A DNA stretch of 64,000 bases from Mobilisporobacter senegalensis (GCF_003752155.1 NZ_RJVG01000003.1:248001-312000), one strand, 5' to 3'. Numbered from the stretch's first letter, positions 37,437 through 48,124 are shown. Translations and numbers: made by a program. Notes: a model not told the origin generated them from the sequence alone.

Positions 37437-38278
37437 TAGTTTTCCTCCTCCTTTCTTCTTGTAAAGCTAAGTTGTATAAAAGCAACAATCGCAACGATTA
37501 AGAAAAATATAACTGCTTTCGCCTGACCTACTCCTTCTCCACCGGTAGAACCATAAAAAGTATTATAGATATCAAGTGCTAACATAGCAGTTTTTTTGGA
37601 TGGTGCACCAGCTGTTAATGCTAAATTCTGATCAAATAATTTGAACGAATTAGACAAAGTTAAGAATAAACAAATGGTTATGGATGGCATGACAAGTGGT
37701 ATTGTAAGCTTGCGCAATACCTGGAAGGATGTTGCACCGTCTATCTTGGCAGCTTCAATCAACTCTTTTGATATATTCTGAATACCCGCAATATAAATTA
37801 CCATCATATAACCAATCATCTGCCAGTTCATAAGAATTACCAGCCCCCAGAAACCGTATTCTGGTTTGAAAGTTAATGTAACTCCAAATTTGTATAAAAC
37901 ACCGTTAATGATTAATTGCCATATGTAACCTAAAACAATTCCACCAATTAAGTTAGGCATAAAAAATATAGTTCTGAAAATATTAGTTCCTTTTACTTTT
38001 CTTGTTAATAGTAATGCAAACAGGAATGCAAAAAAATTAATTGTGATGACGGATACTACCGTAAATTTCACTGTAAATATAAGTGCATTTAAAAATTCTT
38101 TATTTGAAAATGCTTCAATATAATTGCCTAAACCTATCCATTTGGCATCAATTACAGTTGTAAACTTTGTAAATGAGAGTATGATTCCTAATATAAATGG
38201 TATTATGAAGGCGACTATAAATGCAACTAATGTAGGTAATAGAAAAATAGGGAAATATTTTTTTGTATGTTTTTGCAT
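37436..38278 (-). CDS. Sugar ABC transporter permease, MalF type
   Basis: A 280-residue six-span permease. The EAA loop reads ELIEAAKIDGATSFQVLRKLTIPLVMPS near residues 165-192. N-terminal KKYFPIFLLPTLVAFIVAFIIPFILGIILSF is the first span. It lacks the large periplasmic insert of enteric MalF, as in Gram-positive relatives. It pairs with the downstream MalG-type subunit and follows the binding-protein gene after a 140-base gap that contains an intercistronic stem-loop. Confidence 0.94.
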   Translation of the reverse strand: MQKHTKKYFPIFLLPTLVAFIVAFIIPFILGIILSFTKFTTVIDAKWIGLGNYIEAFSNKEFLNALIFTVKFTVVSVITINFFAFLFALLLTRKVKGTNIFRTIFFMPNLIGGIVLGYIWQLIINGVLYKFGVTLTFKPEYGFWGLVILMNWQMIGYMMVIYIAGIQNISKELIEAAKIDGATSFQVLRKLTIPLVMPSITICLFLTLSNSFKLFDQNLALTAGAPSKKTAMLALDIYNTFYGSTGGEGVGQAKAVIFFLIVAIVAFIQLSFTRRKEEEN

Positions 38279-38295
38279 GTTATCCTCTCCTATTT

Positions 38296-38332
38296 AAAAA
38301 TGGTGAGCCAAAGCAATTTGAATTGACTCACC
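38296..38332 (-). terminator. Intercistronic stem-loop behind the binding-protein gene
   Basis: On the minus strand GGTGAG and CTCACC pair with an inner CAATT/AATTG stem, followed by ATTTTTAAAT. Such partial terminators or RNA stabilisers between binding protein and permease genes commonly keep the binding protein in excess; that role is inferred. Confidence 0.65.
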
Positions 38333-38417
38333 ACGCTTTTACTGGAATGTTTCTTATAACTATTATTAATATGTATTTAAAACACCCCAGTAAATATTCA
38401 ATGATTCTCGTAAATAA

Positions 38418-39833
38418 TTATTTTGTTTTTTCTCTTTCAGATTTCCATGAATCTTTTACAACTGCAGTAACTTCATCCCATGTTTTTCCACCTTGAGCAT
38501 ATTCAAGCAATGCATCTCCAAAATAGTTCTTAAAGTCTTCACTTGGGAAAGCTGCAAATGTCCAAACTACACTATCTTTACCCATCCATGCTAAAACTTC
38601 CTTTGCAAGTGGATCCGCTGGTTTTTCAGCATCTGTAAATGTATTAAATGGAGCAATGAATCCTAATTCTTTAGATACATAAGCCTTTCCTTTGTCACTT
38701 GAGAACAGCCATTCCAAGAATGCGACAGATGCCTGTTGTTTCGCTTCTGAAACTTTATTATTGATCGCAAAATAATTTTCTGTACCAACACATAACCCCT
38801 GGGTTTCTTCACCAGCTACACCAGTATAAATTGGCATAAATTTAATATCTTCTTCTTTAACGATGTTTCCATCTACACCACTGATTTGTGACCATGCCCA
38901 GTTACCATTTTGAACCATGGCAACCTGACCAAGTGCAAATTCGGCCATAGAGTCATTTACTGTTTTACTTCCTAATAAACCTTTTTCTGAAGCAGAATTA
39001 TCTACATATAAATCAAAGATATTCTTGAAGTTTGGAGCATATTTAAATTCAATCTCGTCGGCAGCTAAGCCTGCTAAAATTGTATTATCGAATTCTGTGT
39101 TATCTTTAAATTCATAGAATAATGGTAAATTAGCTAAATGAGTCTGCCATCTCCATTGTTCACCAGCAGCTAAAGAAGTTGATGCAAACACACCTTTGAT
39201 ACCAAGAGCATCTTTATGTGCTGTCATATCTTCAACAACAGCTTTTAATGTAGCAAAATTATTAATATCTTCCATAGAAGCTGCATCTGTTGCCTTATCT
39301 GTTAAAGCAAAATATTTATCCATGATAGACTTATTATAGATGATACCATAACCTTCAACAACATAAGGAATACCATATACTCCTTCACCGGAAGTTACAG
39401 CTAAGGTAGGATCTGATAAATAACTGTAAAGCTGTGTACCTTTTAAATCAGCACAATAATCTTTCCATGATTGGAATCCTACCGGTCCATTGATCTGGAA
39501 GATGGTTGGAGGATCAGATTTTGCTACTTCTGATTTTAATGTTTGTTCATATGTACCACTTGCTGCTGTAACAACTTTAACTTTAATACCTGTTTCAGCT
39601 TCATAATCTGTAGCAATCTTATCATAAACTTCTGCGATTTCCGGTTTAAAATTTAAGAAATAAATCTCATCTACTTTTTCAGTATCGGCAGCTGCCTCAT
39701 CAGTCGTATCTTCTGTGGTTGCAGCTGGATCAGATGTGTCCTTCGCATCTTCTTTCTTTCCACAGGCAGAAAGCAATCCAATAGATAGAACTACTGTCAA
39801 TAGAAGTGCAATAAGTCTTTTTTGTTTTTTCAT
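38418..39833 (-). CDS. Sugar ABC transporter substrate-binding lipoprotein
   Basis: A 471-residue family 1 extracellular solute-binding protein. Signal peptide MKKQKRLIALLLTVVLSIGLLSACGKK with lipobox LSAC near residue 21-24, a Thr/Asp/Glu-rich linker (to about 50), and a mature domain with VDEIYFLNFKPEIAEVYDKIATDYEAETGIKV, QINGPVGFQSWKDYC and FALGQVAMVQNGNWAW, typical for maltose/oligosaccharide receptors. The frame opens at 39863 but AAGGAGAGG lies before the ATG at 39833. First gene of the operon with MalF, MalG, MalQ and LacI partners. Confidence 0.94.
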   Translation of the reverse strand: MKKQKRLIALLLTVVLSIGLLSACGKKEDAKDTSDPAATTEDTTDEAAADTEKVDEIYFLNFKPEIAEVYDKIATDYEAETGIKVKVVTAASGTYEQTLKSEVAKSDPPTIFQINGPVGFQSWKDYCADLKGTQLYSYLSDPTLAVTSGEGVYGIPYVVEGYGIIYNKSIMDKYFALTDKATDAASMEDINNFATLKAVVEDMTAHKDALGIKGVFASTSLAAGEQWRWQTHLANLPLFYEFKDNTEFDNTILAGLAADEIEFKYAPNFKNIFDLYVDNSASEKGLLGSKTVNDSMAEFALGQVAMVQNGNWAWSQISGVDGNIVKEEDIKFMPIYTGVAGEETQGLCVGTENYFAINNKVSEAKQQASVAFLEWLFSSDKGKAYVSKELGFIAPFNTFTDAEKPADPLAKEVLAWMGKDSVVWTFAAFPSEDFKNYFGDALLEYAQGGKTWDEVTAVVKDSWKSEREKTK

Positions 39834-39910
39834 ATCTTTCCCTCTCCTTTTTTGTGATAGCATATTGCTATTTAATAGATACTCACTAGTCGAAAATATT
39901 TTTTTGGTAT

Positions 39911-39936
39911 CGTTATCAGTAACCTTACCGGTAACG
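39911..39936. promoter_or_regulatory. Two tandem LacI-type operator palindromes
   Basis: Two 12-bp near-palindromes lie back to back: GTTATCAGTAAC (39912-39923, plus strand) and CTTACCGGTAAC (39924-39935), both of the form GTTAnnnnTAAC and flanked by C and G. They sit between the predicted promoter and the binding-protein gene, where a LacI-type repressor would block transcription. The linked LacI-family gene is the likely ligand. Confidence 0.6.
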
Positions 39937-39953
39937 TTTTCAACTATATTTTT

Positions 39954-39981
39954 ATTCTATCATAAATAATTAAAAATGCAA
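39954..39981 (-). promoter_or_regulatory. Predicted promoter of the maltodextrin operon
   Basis: On the minus strand TTGCAT, a 16-base spacer ending TGA, and TAGAAT. The predicted start near 39947 lies just upstream of the paired operators, about 114 bases before the binding-protein ATG. Confidence 0.5.
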
Positions 39982-40105
39982 TAGATATTTTAAAGTTTTT
40001 ATATCTTTTTGATACTTAAATAGATTGATATTCAAAAAATTTTGTGTAAAACATACAGTAAACCATTGAATTCTATATTATTTATTGTGCTCTATATTAC
40101 TCTTC

Positions 40106-42286
40106 TTATATCTGGAACATATGAATTGCTTCTTCTAATTCTTTTGCATTTTTACCTAAAATACCCGACGCTTCTTCTAATGCTCCTACTGAAACCGATT
40201 GATCATGTACAATCTCGGATATGTTATTTGATGTTGCATATGTCTCTTGTGAAATTGCAGAAATATTCTCAACCGCACCTAAAGTACCTGCTCTTGCTGT
40301 CTCCATATTTTTCATGTCCTTGCCTATTTCGCTTACATTATTAATTAGTTCTTCAATCTTTTGGCTCATATTTTTAAATGTAGTGATTGTATTTTCCACA
40401 ATATTGTTTTGGGCATTTACTATGTTTTCTGCTTCTTTTGCAGTACATACCGTATCTGAAGTTTGATTCGCTATATCACTTATTACTATATTAATATCAT
40501 TGGCAGCTTTCATGGACTGGGTTGCAAGATTACGGATTTCATCTGCTACTACTGCAAATCCCCGGCCCGCAGAACCTGCTCTTGCTGCTTCTATAGATGC
40601 ATTCAAAGATAAAAGATTCGTCTGATCTGCAATTTCATTAATAAATTCAACTATCTCCCCAATAGATTTAGACTTAATCTCAAGAGCTGTAATATTATCA
40701 ACAACATATTTCGTAATACGGTTTGTTTCCTGGGATTGCTTATTAAGCTCTTCCATTCTTGTAATTCCCTGAGTAATCATATTCTTAGAATCATCTATAG
40801 ATTTTTCAATATTCTTAAGATTGTCATTAACCACTGTTATTTTATTTGATAATTCATCCATCTGGACTAAACAGTTTTGTGAATCTTCTGCCTGGCCTGC
40901 GATTCCATTTCCAATTTCTTCAATAGCCATTGAAATATGATCACTTGATAAAAAGATCGTATTGGAAGCCTCCATAACGTGGATTGCAGAATCTGATACC
41001 AATCCACTTACACTGGCAACTTTCCTGATTAAATTTCTCATATTATTAAGCATATCTGTAATATTATGTACAAGAATTTCAAACTCATCTTTACGATTTA
41101 CACTTACTTCAACTGTTAAATCTCCTTCTGAAATCTGTTTTAATTTGTGATTAATATTCTTAATACATTTTACTATTCCGCCAGAGATAAAACTTCCAAT
41201 GGACACCGCTACTATACATGCCAATGCAACAATTACAAAAGTAATTGTTCTAATATCATTTGCCTGACTCATAATATTGGTTTTTGGAATTAAGGCCGCG
41301 ATTGTAATTCCAGTCTCTCCAATTTTATTGTAAAAATAAAGATGTTCTTCAGAATTATAGTTTACATATTGGGAACCTGTTAAATCTTCCCTGTTAAGGC
41401 TTTCTATATAATATTCTTCCTTGCTGAACTTAAAATCTTCAATAATTTTCGTATCGTTAGAAGAAGAATTCTGGATAATAATCTCTTTCCCATCTGGCGT
41501 TACAAGTCCCACAATACTATTTTCACCAAGATTTAAATTTTTTAGAAAGGTTTCAATTTCACTTCTTTTTACATCAATAACAATACACGCTTTATCTGGT
41601 GAGAATTTTCGTATCAAAGAAAATCCATAATCCTTTGAATCTATTCCAAGCTTTGAATCTATAAATAAATGTTCCCCAATCCAGGTATATCCATCCGGTG
41701 CATTATCAAGCTGTAACCCTTCCTCATTTTCTTTTAATTCAGTATAGAAACCATTTGTATTTTCTAATTCACTTGTTAGTACAGGAATATTTGTATCCGC
41801 AATAATATGTATATTTTCAATAAATTTTTCCAATTCTACTTTTTTCATTAATTCATTATTTATTGTGGTAACATATTTTAATCTTTCTGAAGCCGTATTA
41901 TTTACCAGTCCTCTCGTAAAATATGACAATTCAGTGTCCCCAACATACTGTTTTGAAACAGCGTCAATGGAATTAAACACATATTCCATATAATCAGAAC
42001 TCATATTAATTGTGTTGGAAGTAGATTGTTCATAATTTGATATTAATCCATCCGATGATTTTGAATAAGATATAATGCCCAATGCTACTATAAAAAGGAC
42101 AGGTACAATGAATCCCACTATAAGTTTCTGTAAAATTCCAAACTTCATCTTTTGTTTCGGATGATTGATTAGAACCTCTTTTTTTGGTTTTCTAAAATTT
42201 AAGTTACGCAGTTTACTTAAGAAATGAGGGGATTTCCCTCTTATTTTAGGTATCTTGAATTTAGAAATAATCTTATGCTTGCCCAT
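40106..42286 (-). CDS. Methyl-accepting chemotaxis protein
   Basis: A 726-residue chemoreceptor. A basic cytosolic N-terminus of about 50 residues (unusually long) precedes span 1 ([21 protein letters not shown]), an external dCache-like sensor domain of roughly 280 residues, span 2 near 355-377 ([24 protein letters not shown]), a HAMP domain ([24 protein letters not shown]) and a signalling domain with the conserved tip [23 protein letters not shown]. Ligand unknown. The ATG at 42286 is taken because AAGGAG is 9 bases upstream; an ATG 9 bases earlier is too close. No chemotaxis kinase genes are nearby. Confidence 0.93.
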   Translation of the reverse strand: MGKHKIISKFKIPKIRGKSPHFLSKLRNLNFRKPKKEVLINHPKQKMKFGILQKLIVGFIVPVLFIVALGIISYSKSSDGLISNYEQSTSNTINMSSDYMEYVFNSIDAVSKQYVGDTELSYFTRGLVNNTASERLKYVTTINNELMKKVELEKFIENIHIIADTNIPVLTSELENTNGFYTELKENEEGLQLDNAPDGYTWIGEHLFIDSKLGIDSKDYGFSLIRKFSPDKACIVIDVKRSEIETFLKNLNLGENSIVGLVTPDGKEIIIQNSSSNDTKIIEDFKFSKEEYYIESLNREDLTGSQYVNYNSEEHLYFYNKIGETGITIAALIPKTNIMSQANDIRTITFVIVALACIVAVSIGSFISGGIVKCIKNINHKLKQISEGDLTVEVSVNRKDEFEILVHNITDMLNNMRNLIRKVASVSGLVSDSAIHVMEASNTIFLSSDHISMAIEEIGNGIAGQAEDSQNCLVQMDELSNKITVVNDNLKNIEKSIDDSKNMITQGITRMEELNKQSQETNRITKYVVDNITALEIKSKSIGEIVEFINEIADQTNLLSLNASIEAARAGSAGRGFAVVADEIRNLATQSMKAANDINIVISDIANQTSDTVCTAKEAENIVNAQNNIVENTITTFKNMSQKIEELINNVSEIGKDMKNMETARAGTLGAVENISAISQETYATSNNISEIVHDQSVSVGALEEASGILGKNAKELEEAIHMFQI

Positions 42287-42445
42287 AATTTTCATCTCCT
42301 TGTAAGTTTTTCTTTTATTTGTATCCCTTTTCCATTATATTATGACAAGCAAAAAATGTATAGATTAAATTTCGATATTTTTCGAATATTTTATCCTATC
42401 ATATATTTTTTATTCTTTTCGATTTAGAATTCTTAACTATCGGTT

Positions 42446-42483
42446 AAAAAAAAATACCTTGTATCAAATGATACAAGGTATTT
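42446..42483 (-). terminator. Intrinsic terminator after LCP gene
   Basis: AATACCTTGTATCA pairs perfectly with TGATACAAGGTATT, followed by a T run on the minus strand. It lies 9 bases past the LCP stop codon. Confidence 0.92.
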
Positions 42484-42491
42484 AAAATTTC

Positions 42492-43748
42492 TTATGGATT
42501 GGCTGTATTAAACTCTAGTTTTGAAGTACTCTTTGACACATTTGAATCGTCTTCCTCAAAGTCCGGAGTACTGCTTGATACATTAGTTGAGCCAAATATA
42601 AATGTATGAAGAGCCTCTATGTTAGCTGGCATATTTGGTAATAGGACATCCATGGACCGGATATTGGCTGTGGTATAACCATTATCGATTGGTACACGAA
42701 GAGTTTCAAGCTTTGTCGTTCCCAGTGTCACAAATGTTCCAAGATAGCCAACGATATCTGATTTTGGAATATCGGTTGTAACAAGGGGTAGAATATCATT
42801 CAGTAGTAAAACTAATTCTGCTACATTCTTAGATTTATATTTCTCAAAAATTGCATTTAAAACCGTTCTTTGTCTTGATGTTCTGCCAAAATCATCCGCT
42901 TCTCCACTACTTGCTTTACGATAACGAACTCTGGAATAGCCAAGTGCCTGATTGCCATTTAATGTTTGAGTTCCTGTTTTCACATTACGATTCGCTGGAT
43001 TAGAAATATAATTTGTGGTATTTAAATATCTGGCTTCTGAGTCTGTTAAAGTAATTTCTACGCCGCCTAATTTATCAATTATACTTTCAAAACCATCAAA
43101 ATCAACTAATACGGCTCCATCCAATTCAATATCAAAATTAAGCTGTATGGTTTCCTTAAGGAGTGGCATGCCGCCTGTGTGATAAGCTGCATTTAACTTA
43201 TTATCACTATATCCAGGTATCTGTACATACATATCTCTCATTAGCGAAGTTAATTTAATTGCTTTTTGCTTCACATTCATGGTAGCAATCATAATACTAT
43301 CAGTACGTCCTCTGGCTCCACCTTCATTAATGGCTTCTTCTCCAACTAATAAAACGTTAACAGTATTTTTATCCTGCCTTAAAGAACCATTCGGCCCCCA
43401 TTGTACGGAATCAGGATCAATTTCCTCGCCGTTTCCTTCACCCTTTTCAAACTCTTCTTCTTGATTTTTGGTGTTGCCCCAGTCAGTAAAATTTATTCTG
43501 CCAAGGAATGCATTTACAACTATAAAAAGTATTAATATTACAGAAACAAGAGCACCACCTGTGATAGCTGTAATTTTAACCCATTTTGGTCTTTTCTTAT
43601 TTTCTGATGTCTCATCGTCAGATGGATTGTTTTTTGATTTATCAGCATCATCATCCATTTCAGTAGAGATTTGCTTAGCAAGAGATTCGCTTAGTTCCTG
43701 CATAAGTTCATCGTCAAAAGTTGATTCTATATTTTTATCATTATCCAT
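42492..43748 (-). CDS. LytR-CpsA-Psr (LCP) family protein
   Basis: A 418-residue membrane-anchored enzyme of the LCP family, which attaches wall polymers or polysaccharides to peptidoglycan. Acidic cytosolic N-terminus (about 1-55), one span near 63-85 (ITAITGGALVSVILILFIVVNAFLG), then the LCP domain with NVLLVGEEAINEGGARGRTDSIMIATMN, LTSLMRDMYVQIPGY, KLNAAYHTGG and GYSRVRYRKASSGEADDFGRTSRQR, which holds the conserved arginines. The C-terminus is Ser/Asp-rich. A copy of the dispersed hairpin repeat lies in its leader and a strong terminator behind it. Confidence 0.92.
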   Translation of the reverse strand: MDNDKNIESTFDDELMQELSESLAKQISTEMDDDADKSKNNPSDDETSENKKRPKWVKITAITGGALVSVILILFIVVNAFLGRINFTDWGNTKNQEEEFEKGEGNGEEIDPDSVQWGPNGSLRQDKNTVNVLLVGEEAINEGGARGRTDSIMIATMNVKQKAIKLTSLMRDMYVQIPGYSDNKLNAAYHTGGMPLLKETIQLNFDIELDGAVLVDFDGFESIIDKLGGVEITLTDSEARYLNTTNYISNPANRNVKTGTQTLNGNQALGYSRVRYRKASSGEADDFGRTSRQRTVLNAIFEKYKSKNVAELVLLLNDILPLVTTDIPKSDIVGYLGTFVTLGTTKLETLRVPIDNGYTTANIRSMDVLLPNMPANIEALHTFIFGSTNVSSSTPDFEEDDSNVSKSTSKLEFNTANP

Positions 43749-43801
43749 TTAATAGCTCCTACAATCGAAAGAATGTTAATTCTTATATGATATTGATATT
43801 C

Positions 43802-43943
43802 TATTAATGCAGACTGGAAGCTCGGAAATTTCATTTTCCCGCTCACGTTGCACTTATCCATAAAGCTATGATAGTTTCTTAGTGCAAGCACAGAAACTAT
43901 CATAACTTCACGGAGTAATCTGCTTATCGTGGATATTATATCA
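43802..43943 (-). repeat. Full copy A of dispersed hairpin repeat
   Basis: Minus-strand order: extended -10 TGATATAAT (43943-43935), CACGATAAGCAG, a long hairpin (43914-43857, core TATGATAGTTTCT perfectly paired, apex GTGC/GCAC), GATAAGTGCAACGTG, a small hairpin with GAA loop (43839-43824), and GTCTGC (43814-43809), which pairs with GCAGAT by one wobble. CACG (43931-43928) and CGTG (43847-43844) pair. Lies between the capA-type and LCP genes. Confidence 0.85.
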
Positions 43944-44025
43944 TATTAATACAAATTAGTATTCTGTTTTTTTAAAATTTAAAATAGTTTATACTAATTT
44001 TATACCTTGTGTCAATATGGATTTT

Positions 44026-45207
44026 TTATTCCTTGCTATGAACAACTCCATTTTCATCGATAGTTACGTTAAAAGAAATTTGTTCCATATATTTGTAAAA
44101 TTCTTTCCATTGTTTTTTATCTTTAAGTGTTGTGTAACCATTATTAGATTGACATGGAATAATAGAGATTACGATTTCATTCTCGGTATTAATTTCTGTT
44201 TTTAGAACCATCGTTTGAAATGTGCTGGTACCAAATACAAAATTACCCAGACTATATACGATTGGTTTTCCTCTATAATATTCAATTCCCTGTAATACAT
44301 GCGGATGTGCGCCAATTACCACATCGGCGCCAGCTTCAATATATAGCTTACCCATATTTCTTTGATAATCTTTGGGGTACTCTGCCCGTTCTATTCCCCA
44401 ATGGACATATACAACAACAATATCGTGGTTCTGCTTTGCAGCTTTTATCTCATCTAGTAGCAAGGCTGGATCATAAGTTGTAAATAATCCCGGCTTATTC
44501 TCCATTGCATTCCATTCGTAGACTGGTATTACTCTTGAGGCGCCTAAGAATGCTATCTTTTTATTTTGCAGTTCAAAACTTTCAAGCAGCTTTGCTTCCT
44601 CTAAATTCCTGCCAGCTCCTACATGCTTTATGTTCTCCCTGTCTAAGGTATCTATAGAATCTAGTAATGCATCTATTCCATAATCTAAGGTATGATTATT
44701 TGCTAATGTGACGATATCAATCCCCATCTCTGAAAGAATATTAACACGTTCCGGATCCACACGAAATGTATACTGTTTGTCTTCTGCCTGGGTTCCACGG
44801 GAACTAAATGGGAACTCCTGATTGACCATCATAATATCTGCTGTAAGCATAATATCTGCTAAATCCTTGGAAAGTATCCCGTGAATTTTATTATTCCCTT
44901 TATCATATTGATTTAACTGGTGATTTGACAAAAGCACATCTCCTGCAAATGCAAGTGAGATTGGTGAGTCTGGCTCTTCCACAGAATTTTCTTCTTCAGA
45001 AATATTCTCGTCACTTTCTTCTCCTTCAATTATCTCAGGTATATTTTCTTCTATAGGTACAACATTATTTTTTTCCGGAGTATCACTAATTTGTATATTA
45101 TCTTTAGTATTAAAATAATTGATTACTTCCATTCCTATAACAATAGATAATGTAAGTAAAGAAAATATCATAAAACCTAATAATAAAGCAAATTTTTTTT
45201 TACTCAT
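44026..45207 (-). CDS. CapA family protein (poly-gamma-glutamate type)
   Basis: A 393-residue protein of the CapA/PGA_cap metallophosphatase-like family. One N-terminal span (residues 8-28) and an acidic linker (EENIPEIIEGEESDENISEEE) precede the domain beginning ISLAFAGDVLLSNHQL; further motifs are MVNQEFPFSSRG, VTLANNHTLDYG, FLGASRVIP, VVYVHWGIERAEYP and GAHPHVLQGIEYY, with the metal-type Asp/Asn/His residues retained. Other cap genes are absent, so actual polyglutamate synthesis is doubtful; such lone copies are common in clostridia. Its ATG abuts the pepD stop. Confidence 0.9.
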   Translation of the reverse strand: MSKKKFALLLGFMIFSLLTLSIVIGMEVINYFNTKDNIQISDTPEKNNVVPIEENIPEIIEGEESDENISEEENSVEEPDSPISLAFAGDVLLSNHQLNQYDKGNNKIHGILSKDLADIMLTADIMMVNQEFPFSSRGTQAEDKQYTFRVDPERVNILSEMGIDIVTLANNHTLDYGIDALLDSIDTLDRENIKHVGAGRNLEEAKLLESFELQNKKIAFLGASRVIPVYEWNAMENKPGLFTTYDPALLLDEIKAAKQNHDIVVVYVHWGIERAEYPKDYQRNMGKLYIEAGADVVIGAHPHVLQGIEYYRGKPIVYSLGNFVFGTSTFQTMVLKTEINTENEIVISIIPCQSNNGYTTLKDKKQWKEFYKYMEQISFNVTIDENGVVHSKE

Positions 45208-46667
45208 TAATCTTCACATAATTCCTTTAAACAATTTACCACATAATCAAACACTCTTTTTGCAGAGCTAATACTTAATCTTTCATCTGGTGTATGAATA
45301 TCATGCATATTAGGTCCAAATGAGACAATATCTAAATTATTGATCTTTCCGGCAAAAATACCACACTCAAGACCTGCATGAATTGCTTCGATCTTTGGTT
45401 CTTCGCCATAGTCCCTTCTGTATACCTTGACTAAAGTATCTCTTAATTTAGAATCCTTCTTGTACTCCCATGCAGCATAATCACCACGTGCAGTATAATT
45501 TCCTCCGAGAAGTTCCGTAATATTTTGTAATTTATCACTTAAATAGCGCTTGTAAGAGCTAAGTGAACTTCTTACCGCGTAAGAGAATATGATCTTACCA
45601 TCTTCCATATTAAGAATTCCTAAATTTAATGAACTTTCAACCAGTCCTTCAATATCAGAGCTATTTACCTGTACTCCGTTAGGAGCATATAATAACATAG
45701 TCATAACATTTTTATAAGATTCTGTTTTTAATACATCGACTTTAGAATTATCATTTAACTTATTTATTCCAACTTTTAAACCAGGTTCACTTGTCTTCAA
45801 TTCATTCTTATAAACAGCACTAAGTGAATCTATCGTTTCCTTTAAAGTGTCCTCATCTTTACTTTGAACTAAAATCTTAGCGGTACTTTCTCTTGGAATG
45901 GAGTTATCTTTTAATCCACCTTTTACTTCTATTAAATCATAATTGATTTTTTTACCGGAATCAAATAATAATCTTCCCATTAATATAGATGCATTGGTAC
46001 GATTTTTATGAATTTCAACACCTGAGTGTCCGCCTTGTAATCCACTAATATCAATTTGATATATGGTACCCTCTTTTTCTTCATGTTGAAGGGGTATTGT
46101 ACAGATACTTGTCAGACCACCTGCTGAACTGCTAAGGAGGATTCCTTCATCTTCTGAGTCAATATTAAACATATATTGTCCCTGTAAAGGAGTGGTATCC
46201 AGACCTGCAGCTCCATCCATACCGATTTCTTCGTCTGTGGTTATAACAACTTCTAATCTAGGGTGAACATAAGAATCATTATCTAAAATCGCTAATGCAT
46301 ATGCAAGTGCAATACCATCATCTCCGCCAAGAGTTGTACCGTTAGCATAGATAAAGTCTCCATCTACTTTAAGGTCTAATCCATCTTTCATAAAATCATG
46401 AACAATTTCTGGCCGCTTTTCACATACCATATCCATATGTCCCTGAATGATAACAGTTGGTTTATCTTCATAACCTTTAGTTGCCTCCTTAACAATTACT
46501 ACATTAAGGAATTCATCCTGCCAGTATTTTAATCCTCTTGTCTTTGCAAAAGATACTAAATAATCACTAATTTCTTTATTATTTCTTGAGCCATGGGGAA
46601 TTGCACATATTTCCTCAAAAAATTTAAAGATTCCTTTGTAATCGATTGCACTTAATACACTGTTCAT
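45207..46667 (-). CDS. pepD: Aminoacyl-histidine dipeptidase (M20)
   Basis: A 486-residue cytosolic dipeptidase of the PepD type, M20C peptidase family. Metal-site motifs VIIQGHMDMVCEK near residue 77, GGDDGIALAYALAIL near 113, TTDEEIGMDGAAGL near 144 and a C-terminal DIHTPDERLSI near 455. Start context FFEEICAIPHGSRNN is characteristic. AAGGAAG precedes the ATG. It cleaves Xaa-His and other dipeptides; the specificity is family knowledge. Confidence 0.95.
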   Translation of the reverse strand: MNSVLSAIDYKGIFKFFEEICAIPHGSRNNKEISDYLVSFAKTRGLKYWQDEFLNVVIVKEATKGYEDKPTVIIQGHMDMVCEKRPEIVHDFMKDGLDLKVDGDFIYANGTTLGGDDGIALAYALAILDNDSYVHPRLEVVITTDEEIGMDGAAGLDTTPLQGQYMFNIDSEDEGILLSSSAGGLTSICTIPLQHEEKEGTIYQIDISGLQGGHSGVEIHKNRTNASILMGRLLFDSGKKINYDLIEVKGGLKDNSIPRESTAKILVQSKDEDTLKETIDSLSAVYKNELKTSEPGLKVGINKLNDNSKVDVLKTESYKNVMTMLLYAPNGVQVNSSDIEGLVESSLNLGILNMEDGKIIFSYAVRSSLSSYKRYLSDKLQNITELLGGNYTARGDYAAWEYKKDSKLRDTLVKVYRRDYGEEPKIEAIHAGLECGIFAGKINNLDIVSFGPNMHDIHTPDERLSISSAKRVFDYVVNCLKELCED

Positions 46668-46759
46668 TTAACAGCACTTCCTTTCAACTTAGTTGTTTTT
46701 ATAAGTAATTGGGAAACAAATCATTATTTCAAGCTTTGTGATTCCCACTTTATAAATGA

Positions 46760-48124
46760 TTAATTTTTAAAACTATGGATTGGTGCAGGAATTCTTCCTC
46801 CACGATTAATAAAATCATCACATCCAAATGGATTTACCGGCATTACAGGGGCATAACCCAGTAAACCACCAAATTCTACAATATCTCCTACATCCTTACC
46901 AATTACCGGTATAATTCTTACTGCAGTTGTCTTTTGATTTATCATTCCAATCGCCATCTCATCCGCAATAATTCCTGAAATCGTTGTAGTCTTTGTATCT
47001 CCTGGAATTGCAATCATATCTAAACCTACAGAACATACACAGGTCATTGCTTCTAATTTTTCTAAAGTAAGTGCTCCCGCCTTAACAGCGTTAATCATTC
47101 CCTGGTCTTCACTTACAGGAATAAAGGCACCACTTAATCCACCTACATAAGAAGAGGCCATAACTCCTCCCTTTTTCACTTGATCATTAAGCATGGCAAG
47201 TGCAGCGGTGGTTCCTGGTGCTCCGGCATATTCTAAACCAAGTTCTTCAAATATTTCAGCAATACTATCCCCAACAGCGGGAGTTGGCGCTAAAGATAAA
47301 TCTATGATACCAAAAGGAATATTTAACCTTCTGGAAGCTTCTGTTGCAACTAATTGTCCTACTCTTGTTATTTTAAATGCAGTTTTTTTAATTGTTTCAC
47401 AAAGTGTTCCAAAATCTGCGCCTCTTACACTCTCTAATGCTTTTTTTACCACTCCCGGACCACTTACTCCTACATTAATAACTGCATCCGCTTCCGTAAC
47501 ACCGTGGAATGCTCCTGCCATAAATGGATTATCATCCGGGGCATTACAAAAGATCACTAATTTTGCACATCCCAGGGAGTCCTTCTCTTTTGTAAGTTCT
47601 GCTGTTTTATGGATAATCTCACCCATAAGTTTTACCGCGTCCATATCAATCCCTGTTTTCGTAGAACCAACATTTACAGAACTGCATACCCTTTCTGTAC
47701 CGGCAAGTGCCTGTGGTATAGAAAGTATTAAATTCTTATCACTCGTTGTCATTCCTTTGGACACAAGAGCAGAATAACCACCAATAAAGTTAACTCCAAC
47801 TTCTTTGGCGGCTTGATCTAAAGTTTTTGCAATTGTAACATAGTCCTCTGGTGATTTACATGCACTGGATCCTACTAATGAAATCGGAGTTATGGAAATT
47901 CTTTTATTTACAATTGGAATACCATATTCTCTTTCAATATCCTGTCCTGTTTTTACAAGATCTTTTGCAACAGTGGTGATTTTCTCATAGATTTTCTGGT
48001 TTAACTTATCAAGATTATTGTCCGCACAATCTAATAAGCTTATTCCTAATGTTATAGTCCTTACATCAAGATTCTCATGCTCTATCATCTTGTTTGTTTC
48101 TATAACTTCATGTATATTGATCAT
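46760..48124 (-). CDS. PFL family (UPF0210/DUF711) protein
   Basis: A 454-residue protein of the UPF0210 family, named for fold similarity to pyruvate formate-lyase; its biochemical role is unknown. Visible conserved parts are [77 protein letters not shown] and the C-terminal [26 protein letters not shown]. The ACT-domain gene directly upstream (14 bases) is its usual partner across bacteria, pointing to an amino-acid-sensing pair. Confidence 0.93.
   Translation of the reverse strand: MINIHEVIETNKMIEHENLDVRTITLGISLLDCADNNLDKLNQKIYEKITTVAKDLVKTGQDIEREYGIPIVNKRISITPISLVGSSACKSPEDYVTIAKTLDQAAKEVGVNFIGGYSALVSKGMTTSDKNLILSIPQALAGTERVCSSVNVGSTKTGIDMDAVKLMGEIIHKTAELTKEKDSLGCAKLVIFCNAPDDNPFMAGAFHGVTEADAVINVGVSGPGVVKKALESVRGADFGTLCETIKKTAFKITRVGQLVATEASRRLNIPFGIIDLSLAPTPAVGDSIAEIFEELGLEYAGAPGTTAALAMLNDQVKKGGVMASSYVGGLSGAFIPVSEDQGMINAVKAGALTLEKLEAMTCVCSVGLDMIAIPGDTKTTTISGIIADEMAIGMINQKTTAVRIIPVIGKDVGDIVEFGGLLGYAPVMPVNPFGCDDFINRGGRIPAPIHSFKN

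Noticed and set aside
47193-47777. A 194-codon open frame on the plus strand
   Set aside because: It lies wholly opposite the well-supported UPF0210 gene, has no ribosome binding site and no recognisable motif.
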